DNA of 21,300 nucleotides, taken from contig UQQT01000038.1 of assembly GCA_900543395.1 (NCBI GenBank), forward strand, positions 1 to 21,300, given 5' to 3'. Below, piece by piece: positions 7,079 to 14,234 of the stretch; position 1 is the first letter of the stretch; each line of letters starts with the position of its first letter. A program made the translations under genes and the position numbers. The notes below the pieces were generated by a model that saw only the letters and a program-made list of their open reading frames with translations, made no database searches and was not told where the DNA came from. The DNA is from an uncultured Oscillospiraceae bacterium (GTDB lineage: Bacteria > Bacillota > Clostridia > Oscillospirales > Acutalibacteraceae).

Positions 7079-8892
7079 CAGTTCTGATCGTCAAGCTTGA
7101 GGATAGCCATAAACGCCTCCTGCGGAACCTCGACGGTACCGAACGAGCGCATACGCTTTTTACCCTCTTTCTGCTTTTCAAGAAGCTTTTTCTTTCTTGT
7201 AATATCGCCGCCGTAGCATTTTGCCAGAACATCCTTGCGCATTGCCTTGATAGTCTCTCTTGCAATAACCTTTCCGCCTATCGCAATCTGCACGGGAATT
7301 TCGAACATCTGTCTCGGTATATTGTCCTTTAATTTTTCGGCAATCTTACGCGCTCTCGGGTACGCCTTGTCCGCGTGAATTATAAACGAAAGCGCGTCTA
7401 TCATATCGCCGTTCAACAAAACGTCGAGCTTGACGAGATTCGATCTCGCGTATCCTATAAGCTCGTAGTCAAACGAAGCGTAGCCCTTTGTCCTCGATTT
7501 GAGCGAGTCAAAAAAGTCGTATATTATCTCGTTCAGCGGCAGTTCGTAGTGAATATCGACTCTGTCGGGAGTAATGTAATCCATATTCTTGAACACGCCC
7601 CTGCGCTCCTGGCACAAATCCATTATCGCGCCGACGTAATCGGGCGGGGAGAAGATATGAGCGTTAGTCATCGGCTCCTCGGAATAATCGATAAGCGCGG
7701 GATCGGGATATTTTGTCGGGTTATCGATTTCGAGAACCTGACCGTCGGTCATATGAATTTTATATATAACGCTCGGAACGGTAGAAACAAGGTCTAAATC
7801 GTACTCTCTTTCAAGCCTCTCCTGTATTATTTCAAGATGAAGAAGTCCCAAAAATCCGCATCTGAAGCCAAATCCCAGCGCACCGGATGTTTCAGGCTCG
7901 AATGAGAGAGCCGCGTCGTTCAGCTGTAATTTTTCAAGCGCGTCCTTTAACGCCTCGTAATCCGCGCCGTCTGCGGGATAAATTCCGCAGAAAACCATGG
8001 GGTTGACTTTTCTGTAGCCCGCTAAAGGCTCTGCGGCGGGATTCTCCGCGGTCGTGACTGTGTCGCCGACTCTCGCCTCGCTTACCGTCTTTATCGAAGC
8101 CGTAATATATCCTACCTCGCCGGATTTCAGGCACCTTGCGCTCTCTAACGAGGTCGCCCTCATTCTGCCGGTTTCGACAACGGTGAATTCGGCTCCCGTC
8201 GCCATCATACGCATGGTGTCGCCGGGCTTTATCATACCGTCCATAACGCGGACGTAAACTATAACGCCTTTATAATTATCATATACGGAGTCGAATATGA
8301 GCGCGCGGAGCGGAGCCGAATCGTCGCCCTCGGGCGCGGGGATATCGGAGACTATATGCTCTAAGACCTGCGAAACGTTTTCGCCCGTTTTTGCCGAAAC
8401 TCTCGGAGCTTCGGAGCAGTCAAGCCCTATGACGTCCTCGACCTCTTCGGCTACCCTGTCGGGGTCGGCGGCGGGCAGGTCGATTTTATTTATAACCGGT
8501 ACAAGCTCCAAATCATGATCGAGTGCGAGATATGTATTCGCAATTGTCTGCGCCTCGATTCCCTGCGTAGAGTCGATTATCAGCACAGCGCCCTCGCACG
8601 CGGCGAGAGAACGCGAGACCTCATAGTTAAAATCGACGTGACCGGGAGTGTCTATCAGGTTAAGCTCATACGTTTCGCCGTCGCTCGCTTTATAATTCAA
8701 TGTAACGGCGTGGGCTTTTATCGTAATTCCCCTCTCTCGTTCGAGATCCATATCATCCAGCAGCTGCTGCTGCATATCACGCTTGGCTACGGAATCTGTA
8801 AGCTCAAGAAGCCTGTCCGCAAGCGTCGATTTTCCGTGATCGATATGCGCTATTATGGAAAAATTCCTGATGTTTGATTTTTTTTCTTTCAT
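7078..8892 (-). CDS. lepA: Elongation factor 4 (LepA)
   Basis: A 604-residue translational GTPase that acts on ribosomes, with roles proposed in back-translocation and 30S assembly. Visible motifs are the P-loop AHIDHGKST (15-23), the switch region ERERGITIKA, DTPGHVDFNYEVSR, NKIDLP, and the characteristic LepA C-terminus with YGGDITRKKKLLEKQKEGKK. The open frame extends to 8928, but I choose the ATG at 8892. The family starts just before IRNFSIIAHIDHGKST, and AAAAGGA lies 7 bases before that ATG. This leaves a 13-bp gap after the yitT stop. Pairing lepA with hemW is a common Firmicute arrangement. Confidence 0.97.
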   Translation of the reverse strand: MKEKKSNIRNFSIIAHIDHGKSTLADRLLELTDSVAKRDMQQQLLDDMDLERERGITIKAHAVTLNYKASDGETYELNLIDTPGHVDFNYEVSRSLAACEGAVLIIDSTQGIEAQTIANTYLALDHDLELVPVINKIDLPAADPDRVAEEVEDVIGLDCSEAPRVSAKTGENVSQVLEHIVSDIPAPEGDDSAPLRALIFDSVYDNYKGVIVYVRVMDGMIKPGDTMRMMATGAEFTVVETGRMRATSLESARCLKSGEVGYITASIKTVSEARVGDTVTTAENPAAEPLAGYRKVNPMVFCGIYPADGADYEALKDALEKLQLNDAALSFEPETSGALGFGFRCGFLGLLHLEIIQERLEREYDLDLVSTVPSVIYKIHMTDGQVLEIDNPTKYPDPALIDYSEEPMTNAHIFSPPDYVGAIMDLCQERRGVFKNMDYITPDRVDIHYELPLNEIIYDFFDSLKSRTKGYASFDYELIGYARSNLVKLDVLLNGDMIDALSFIIHADKAYPRARKIAEKLKDNIPRQMFEIPVQIAIGGKVIARETIKAMRKDVLAKCYGGDITRKKKLLEKQKEGKKRMRSFGTVEVPQEAFMAILKLDDQN

Positions 8893-8905
8893 ACGGTATT
8901 CCTTT

Positions 8906-9832
8906 TCACATTTCGTCTTTATTATCAAGCGGTTTAAAGCCCTGACCGCGTATCTCCGTAGAATCCGTTATGATTATAAACGGTCTGGGGTCAACGCTTA
9001 AAACCATTTTTTTTACCTTTGCGACCTCGTTTGGGTGAACGGCGGTCAACAGCATTTTTTTGTTCTGCTTATCGTACGTGTTCTCAACGTTTACAACCGT
9101 AACTCCGCGATAAAAATTAGACCTCAGAACCTCGGTGACCTCGTCGTACTTTTCGGTTATTATCAAAAGAAGCTTGTTTCTGTCCGTTCCGTACAGAACA
9201 AAATCGAGCGTTCTGCCGCTGACGAAGAAAACGATAACGGCGTACAGCATACTCTCTATGCTCTTATAAACAACGCCCGCCATGCATACAACGCACAAAT
9301 CCATTATCATAACAAGCCTGCCCATAGGAACGTAAGGAACGGCTGATTTTATCAGCTTACCGAGTATATCCGTACCTCCCGTAGTGGCTCCGCGGGAGAA
9401 AACAATACCGAGTCCGAGTCCGCACAGCGCTCCGCCGAACAGCGCGGCGAGAAGCCTGTCGCCCGTGTAAATAATATTATATTTTGAAATAACAATCTCC
9501 TGAATATCGATAATCGCCGAGAGAATGAGAGTCGCGGTAAAAGTTTTCATTATAAAATTCTTGCCGTACTTTATAAACGAAGCGACAAACAGCGGTATAT
9601 TGATTAAGAACAAAATAGTACCGATAGGCAGTACGGGGAATATATAGTTTATAAGAATTGCGATACCCGTCGCTCCGCCCTGCGCTATACTGTTGGGGGA
9701 ATTGAATATATTAACAGCCGCGGCGTAGCAGAATCCGCCGACAATATAGCACAGCAGATCGAGCGCCACCGTTTTAGGCGGAAAATCGCGTCTTAAGTCG
9801 CTGATAAAATTACTGCAATCCTTTTTTTTCAT
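8906..9832 (-). CDS. YitT family membrane protein (DUF2179)
   Basis: A 308-residue integral membrane protein. Residues of about 20-190 contain roughly five hydrophobic helices with family motifs (IAQGGATGIAILINY; RGATTGGTDIL). The C-terminal cytosolic DUF2179 domain, about residues 200-295, ends in EIRGQGF. The molecular function of the family is not established. The open frame continues to 10081, but that extension is Arg-rich, lacks similarity and overlaps mrnC. The ATG at 9832 has AAAGGA 6 bases upstream and gives the normal family N-terminus. It starts 19 bp after the mrnC stop, inside the obgE-hemW operon. Confidence 0.9.
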   Translation of the reverse strand: MKKKDCSNFISDLRRDFPPKTVALDLLCYIVGGFCYAAAVNIFNSPNSIAQGGATGIAILINYIFPVLPIGTILFLINIPLFVASFIKYGKNFIMKTFTATLILSAIIDIQEIVISKYNIIYTGDRLLAALFGGALCGLGLGIVFSRGATTGGTDILGKLIKSAVPYVPMGRLVMIMDLCVVCMAGVVYKSIESMLYAVIVFFVSGRTLDFVLYGTDRNKLLLIITEKYDEVTEVLRSNFYRGVTVVNVENTYDKQNKKMLLTAVHPNEVAKVKKMVLSVDPRPFIIITDSTEIRGQGFKPLDNKDEM

Positions 9833-9851
9833 AGATAATCCTTTCACCGAT

Positions 9852-10274
9852 TCACATTTCGTAAATATATGAAAACAATTCCTTGAGCCTTTGAAAATTC
9901 TTTGATATATATAAATATCCGAACAGCGCCTCAAGCCCCGTCGCCCTGTGATACTGCGCCTCGCTTGCGTTTTTCGGCGTATGCGAGGTGTGCGCGTTGC
10001 GTCCGCGTTTGAATACCGCAAGCTCCTTTTCGTCGAGCAAATCGAGTATTTTTCCCGCAAGCTCGGACTGAAAAACCGCACTTACGTATTTTGTGGACTC
10101 CGGATGAATATTCGACGGCGAAACATCATTTCTGCATACGAGCATTTCCCTTATCATAAGCGAATATACCGCGTCGCCGAAGAATGCGAGATTCAAAATC
10201 GGTATTTCCGAAATTTTCACACCGTCCGAAATACTTATCATACCCGCGTCCGAATTTATGTTATCAGGGTACAT
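9852..10274 (-). CDS. mrnC: Mini-ribonuclease III (MrnC)
   Basis: A 140-residue RNase III-like nuclease without a double-stranded RNA-binding domain. In Bacillus, Mini-III matures the 3' and 5' ends of 23S rRNA. The catalytic acidic residues are visible as Asp34 in FFGDAVY and Glu116 in TGLEALFGYL. The longer frame to 10343 is rejected. The ATG at 10274 lies within the end of obgE (11-bp overlap, different frame), and the GGAG ribosome binding site sits 7 bases upstream inside obgE codons. The resulting length fits the family. Its place next to obgE, a ribosome-assembly GTPase, fits a shared role in 50S biogenesis. Confidence 0.93.
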   Translation of the reverse strand: MYPDNINSDAGMISISDGVKISEIPILNLAFFGDAVYSLMIREMLVCRNDVSPSNIHPESTKYVSAVFQSELAGKILDLLDEKELAVFKRGRNAHTSHTPKNASEAQYHRATGLEALFGYLYISKNFQRLKELFSYIYEM

Positions 10275-11535
10275 ACTCGAACTCCATATCGTAAATATTA
10301 ACGGTGTCGCCGTCCTGTATTCCGCGAGAGCGAAGAGAGTCAAGAATTCCGCTCGTCTCCAGAACCTTCTGGAAATACTGTAACGATTCGTAGTCGTCGG
10401 GGTCGGTTTTATTGAGTATTTTTAAAAGCCACTCCGCCTCGACATAATATGTGCCGTCTATGACGTCTATCTTATATCCGCCCGATTTTTTCTTTGTGAG
10501 CGTCTCCATCGGAACGCTCTCTGTTTCATAGCGTTTTATAGGCGGGAGAGCCGCGAGCATGGCGGCCGCCGCGTTTATGAGTTCCTTGGTACCCTCTAAA
10601 ATCGGCGCGCATATCTCGAAATACCGAAGCCCTTTATCCTCGATATATTTTCTGAAGCTCTCCCTCTGCTCGTCCGTCGCCATGTCGATTTTATTGCCCG
10701 CGACTATCTGCGGACGCTTTACAAGCTCGGGATTAAAAACGGCAAGCTCCCTGTTTATCGTTTCAAAGTCCTCGACAGGATCTCTGCCCTCGCTTCCGGA
10801 AACGTCGACTACGTGTATGAGCATACGGCATCTCTCGACGTGGCGTAAGAACTCATGTCCGAGTCCCGCGCCCTCGCCCGCGCCCTCGATAAGTCCGGGG
10901 ATATCAGCCATAACGAAGCTGCTTTCCGGACCCATTCTGACAACGCCTAAAACGGGAGTGAGAGTCGTGAAATGATAGTCGGCGATAATCGGCTTTGCCT
11001 CGCTGACGACGGATATAAGCGTCGATTTTCCGACATTGGGGAAGCCTAAGAGTCCGATATCGGCAAGAAGCTTAAGCTCAAGCGTTACGTCCCATTCCTC
11101 GCCGGGGACTCCGTCCTTTGCAAAACGCGGAGTCTGTCTCGTCGGCGTCGCGAAATGACTGTTGCCCCATCCGCCCTTACCGCCCCTGGCGGCAACGAAG
11201 CGTTCCGAGTCGGACATATCCGCAAGCACGGCTCCGCTCTCCTCTTCTCTTATTATTGTACCCTTAGGGACTTTAATTATCAGATCCTCGCCCTTTTTGC
11301 CGTTTCGGTGACCGCCCTGCCCGGGCATACCGCTCTGCGCGGTGTACTTTCTCTTATAGCGAAAATCCGAGAGAGTCGATAAATTCGTATCGACCTCGAA
11401 TATAACGTCTCCGCCCTTGCCTCCGTCTCCGCCGTCGGGACCGCCGGAGGAGACGTATTTTTCACGGTGAAACGCGACGGCTCCGTTACCGCCGTTTCCC
11501 GCTTTGATTTTAATTTTAGCTTTATCTACGAACAT
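10264..11535 (-). CDS. obgE: GTPase Obg/CgtA with OCT domain
   Basis: A 423-residue essential GTPase of 50S assembly and growth control. The N-terminal Gly-rich Obg fold (residues 1-160, with GGPDGGDGGKGG at 31-42) is followed by the G domain: G1 GFPNVGKST (164-172), switch II DIPGLIEGA (211-219) and G4 NKID (281-284). The last 75 or so residues match the OCT (Obg C-terminal) domain found in Firmicutes. The frame is open to 11577, but the ATG at 11535 has GAGGT 8 bases upstream and yields the conserved MFVDKAKI start. It is the first gene of the obgE-mrnC-yitT-lepA-hemW operon. Confidence 0.97.
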   Translation of the reverse strand: MFVDKAKIKIKAGNGGNGAVAFHREKYVSSGGPDGGDGGKGGDVIFEVDTNLSTLSDFRYKRKYTAQSGMPGQGGHRNGKKGEDLIIKVPKGTIIREEESGAVLADMSDSERFVAARGGKGGWGNSHFATPTRQTPRFAKDGVPGEEWDVTLELKLLADIGLLGFPNVGKSTLISVVSEAKPIIADYHFTTLTPVLGVVRMGPESSFVMADIPGLIEGAGEGAGLGHEFLRHVERCRMLIHVVDVSGSEGRDPVEDFETINRELAVFNPELVKRPQIVAGNKIDMATDEQRESFRKYIEDKGLRYFEICAPILEGTKELINAAAAMLAALPPIKRYETESVPMETLTKKKSGGYKIDVIDGTYYVEAEWLLKILNKTDPDDYESLQYFQKVLETSGILDSLRSRGIQDGDTVNIYDMEFEYVP

Positions 11536-11567
11536 ATATTTTACCTCTGACAAACTTTTGCTTATAT

Positions 11568-11576
11568 ATATTACCA
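11568..11576 (-). promoter_or_regulatory. Candidate extended -10 promoter of the obgE operon
   Basis: The minus strand reads TGGTAATAT, an extended -10 element, about 32 bp before the obgE ATG. No good -35 hexamer is present 17 bases upstream, and the surrounding 60 bp are almost pure A/T, so alternatives exist. Confidence 0.4.
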
Positions 11577-11636
11577 TATAAATTTTAAATAATAAATAGC
11601 AAACAAAAATTTTTTATATATATATTTAAAAAAAAG

Positions 11637-11684
11637 AAAATCCCGAAGTCCGAATCAAAAATCTGATTCGGACTTCGGGATTTT
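11637..11684 (-). terminator. Strong terminator of the 46-aa small gene
   Basis: Positions 11637-11657 and 11664-11684 form a perfect 21-bp stem with a 6-nt loop. On the minus strand the stem is followed by TTTTC and nine T. It separates the small gene from the obgE operon. A run of T also follows on the plus strand, so it could work in both directions. Confidence 0.92.
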
Positions 11685-11737
11685 TGCAAACACTCTGAAT
11701 TCCTGAAAGGAAAACAAGAAACCGAATTAAAAAGAAA

Positions 11738-11878
11738 TTAAACAGTTTCGTCCTCTTTTTTACCGAAAATACCGTTGAGACCGAGAAGCTTTAAAATAGC
11801 CTCGATGAGTCTGATGATTGAAAAAATCTTGAGCTTAGCCCATGAAAGATCCTTCCAGTTTATATTACCGTAATCCAT
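11738..11878 (-). CDS. Small 46-aa amphipathic-helix protein, unknown
   Basis: A complete 46-codon gene that I do not recognise. The ATG at 11878 has a strong AAAGGAG site 9 bases upstream, and the TAA is at 11738-11740. The peptide starts MDYGNINWKDLSWAKLK and continues with a hydrophobic, mildly basic stretch, IIRLIEAILKLLGLNGIF, ending in GKKEDETV. Polar residues Ser12, Lys15, Arg23, Glu26 and Lys30 recur every 3-4 positions among Leu/Ile/Phe, which predicts a single amphipathic helix (residues 8-32). There is no signal peptide. It sits alone between a near-consensus promoter and a very strong terminator, the layout of a highly expressed short mRNA. It could be a membrane-surface peptide, a regulator or a bacteriocin-like peptide; nothing decides among these. 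Confidence 0.75.
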   Translation of the reverse strand: MDYGNINWKDLSWAKLKIFSIIRLIEAILKLLGLNGIFGKKEDETV

Positions 11879-11914
11879 TTTATCTTACTCCTTTATACAT
11901 TATCGTTTATGTTT

Positions 11915-11943
11915 ATTATAACGTCGGATAAAAATAAATTCAA
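11915..11943 (-). promoter_or_regulatory. Sigma-A promoter of the 46-aa small gene
   Basis: On the minus strand TTGAAT (11938-11943), a 17-base spacer, and a perfect TATAAT (11915-11920). The predicted start of transcription is about 30 nt before the ATG at 11878. It is back to back with the promoter of the plus-strand operon at 11970. Confidence 0.8.
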
Positions 11944-11969
11944 GCCTTTTTTATCATTCTTTCGTTTTT

Positions 11970-11997
11970 TTGTTGATTATGCCATAGACTCTATGAT
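11970..11997 (+). promoter_or_regulatory. Promoter of the glycosidase/ceramidase-like operon
   Basis: TTGTTG (11970-11975), a 16-base spacer and TATGAT (11992-11997). A shifted reading, TTGATT-18-TAAAAT, overlaps it. The GGAG ribosome binding site at 12021-12024 and the ATG at 12033 follow. No obvious operator or cre-like palindrome is visible beside it. Confidence 0.5.
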
Positions 11998-12032
11998 AAA
12001 ATATATAAAAATTATTCTACGGAGTTTCATCT

Positions 12033-14234
12033 ATGGAAAATACGTATAAAATATCTGCCGTAACGCCCGGCGAAATAAAGGCTTCCGACATTTTAAAAAG
12101 CGAAATCGCAAAGAGAAACGCAAAGTGTCCGTACTCTTTTAAATTCGTTTCGGACAAAAACACGGACAGGGATTCTTATAAAATATCAAAAAATGCAGAC
12201 GAAATAACGTTCACCGCGTACGGCATACGCGGATTCATGTTCGCAATCGGTCATTTTTTAAGAAAAACTAAAATTGCCGGCGGCGAAATCACGCTGACTG
12301 AAGATATTGTCGGCGCATATTCGCCTATTAAAAAAATACGCGGTCATCAGCTCGGCTACCGCGACACGCCGAACACCTACGACGCTTGGGACTATGATAC
12401 GTATTTTAATTATTTTAAAGAATTGATGTTCTTCGGATGCAACACCATGGAGCATACTCATTTTGAGGACAAGGATGAAAATTACAATCCGCTTATGAAA
12501 TATAAGCAGGACGAATTCTTAAAAAAAGCGTCAAGCCTTGCCGACGAAATCGACATGGACGTATCCGTATGGTACCCGAACGACAATTCCGACGAGGACG
12601 AATATTATTCCTCACGCGTTCATACGTTTGAAATTATGCCCCGGCTCGACGTTATTTTCCCTCCCGGAGGGGATCCGGGATGCTTTGACGGGGACGAATT
12701 CGTAAAAAGAGCGGACATTCTCGGAGCTAAGCTTAAAAAAATCCACCCGAACGCCGAGCTTTGGCCGAGCGCGCAGGCTCCCGATATCGAGAACTGGGGA
12801 GAAAAATTTATTGAAGAAATGAATAAGCTGCCCGAGAATATAGACGGCATTATCACGGGGCCGAACAGGGCGTTCGACCTCGACGTTTTGAGAAAAAGAC
12901 TCCCCGCAAAATACCCGATACGTCTTTACCCGGACATCACGCACAACGTTCGGTGCGAATATCCCGTCCATGCTTTCAGAGACGACTGGCACTACGCACT
13001 CGCGTCGACGCTGAGCCGTGAGTCCGTAAATCCGAGACCGCGGGAATACGCGTCGCTTCACAAGCTGACGTCGCCCTACGTAATCGGAAGCGTCAGCTAT
13101 TCCGAGGGCGTCACCGACGACGTAAACAAATTCGTTTGGTCATATCTTGACTATTACGGAGAGGAGAATATCCGCGATATAATTCTCGACTACGCCCGTC
13201 TTTTTATATTCGAAGCGGACGAAAGCAAAATCGCCGACGGTATTCTGAATCTCGAATATAACTGGGAGGGCTCTCCGGATACAAACGCCGGAATAGAATA
13301 CACTTATCTGATTTTCTCGTCCGAATTAAAGAAAAATCCCCGTCTTTCAGACAACTGGCGTTTTCTGATACTCCTGTTGAGAGCCGAATGCGACCTTATC
13401 GTGAGAAAACGCATGATTTTTGAAAATTCCCTTATAAAAAAAGCAAAAGACAGCTTAAAATACGGCGATATAACACGCGCAAGGGAAATTTTAAATACCG
13501 ATTACGATTCGGAATATAAAAATTTAAGAAGCGATATCGCATCTCACGCAAAAATGCTGTTTGATATGATAGGACTTCAACTTGACGTTAAAAACTGCTT
13601 TGCCTCAAGCTGGGAGCGCGGAGCGGTTCTCGATACAATCGACAATCCCGTAACCGACAGACGGTATATTCTAAACCGTCTTGATTACGCCGGAAAGCTC
13701 CCCGACGGCGAACGAAACGGTTTTATTTCGGATCTTCTTAACAGAAACAAAGTCGATAACGACGAATACTACTTTTCTTTCGCCATGCACGGCTTTGACG
13801 TTCTCGGCGTAAGACAGAAACCCGATTTTTATATGGATTTTCAGGGCGATAATCCCGGAAAAAACAACGGCTCGATACCGATGTGTATGCTCAAGGTTTA
13901 CGACCACTATTACTTTGACTGCAAAGTCGGAGGACTCAATTCGGACAGTGATTATAAACTAATATTAAATATTAAACCGAGATACAGGGACGAAGTAAAG
14001 CATTTCAAAATAGAAATAAACGGACAGACGCTTTACGACGGAAAACAGTACGGCGGAGAGAGAGACGAAAAGTACGACGAGAGGTACTCCGCTCCGGGAT
14101 TTGAAACTCATTCATATACAATCAAAAATTCAATGCTCATAAACGGGTGCGCCGATATAAGCATACACGAACCGAAAGTCGGAATCATGATATCCGAATT
14201 CAGAATTATCAAAGACAAGGAGACTGACAAATGA
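12033..14234 (+). CDS. Glycoside-hydrolase-like protein (GH20/GH67-type N-domain)
   Basis: A 733-residue protein without a signal peptide, so cytoplasmic as written. Residues 1-95 look like the small alpha/beta domain that precedes the barrel in GH20, GH67 and GH84 enzymes; YGIRGFMFAIGHFLRK (63-78) matches that signature. A TIM-barrel-like region follows from about 100 to 400, with RGHQLGYRDTPNTYDAWD (103-120), VWYPNDN, ITGPNRA and SYSEGVTDDVNKFVW (355-369). The acidic cluster Glu358/Asp362/Asp363 may be catalytic, which is inference. Residues 400-520 are helical, and the last 120 resemble a beta-sandwich, possibly carbohydrate-binding. I cannot assign a CAZy family or substrate. The ATG has GGAG 8 bases upstream. 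It overlaps the ceramidase-like gene by 4 bp. Confidence 0.75.
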   Translation: MENTYKISAVTPGEIKASDILKSEIAKRNAKCPYSFKFVSDKNTDRDSYKISKNADEITFTAYGIRGFMFAIGHFLRKTKIAGGEITLTEDIVGAYSPIKKIRGHQLGYRDTPNTYDAWDYDTYFNYFKELMFFGCNTMEHTHFEDKDENYNPLMKYKQDEFLKKASSLADEIDMDVSVWYPNDNSDEDEYYSSRVHTFEIMPRLDVIFPPGGDPGCFDGDEFVKRADILGAKLKKIHPNAELWPSAQAPDIENWGEKFIEEMNKLPENIDGIITGPNRAFDLDVLRKRLPAKYPIRLYPDITHNVRCEYPVHAFRDDWHYALASTLSRESVNPRPREYASLHKLTSPYVIGSVSYSEGVTDDVNKFVWSYLDYYGEENIRDIILDYARLFIFEADESKIADGILNLEYNWEGSPDTNAGIEYTYLIFSSELKKNPRLSDNWRFLILLLRAECDLIVRKRMIFENSLIKKAKDSLKYGDITRAREILNTDYDSEYKNLRSDIASHAKMLFDMIGLQLDVKNCFASSWERGAVLDTIDNPVTDRRYILNRLDYAGKLPDGERNGFISDLLNRNKVDNDEYYFSFAMHGFDVLGVRQKPDFYMDFQGDNPGKNNGSIPMCMLKVYDHYYFDCKVGGLNSDSDYKLILNIKPRYRDEVKHFKIEINGQTLYDGKQYGGERDEKYDERYSAPGFETHSYTIKNSMLINGCADISIHEPKVGIMISEFRIIKDKETDK

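Noticed and set aside
8893..8928. Twelve-residue N-terminal extension of LepA
   Set aside because: It would overlap yitT and lacks a ribosome binding site, whereas the ATG at 8892 has AAAAGGA upstream and fits the family start.
9833..10081. N-terminal extension of the YitT frame
   Set aside because: The Arg-rich extension is the mrnC sequence read in another frame; the ATG at 9832 has a good ribosome binding site.
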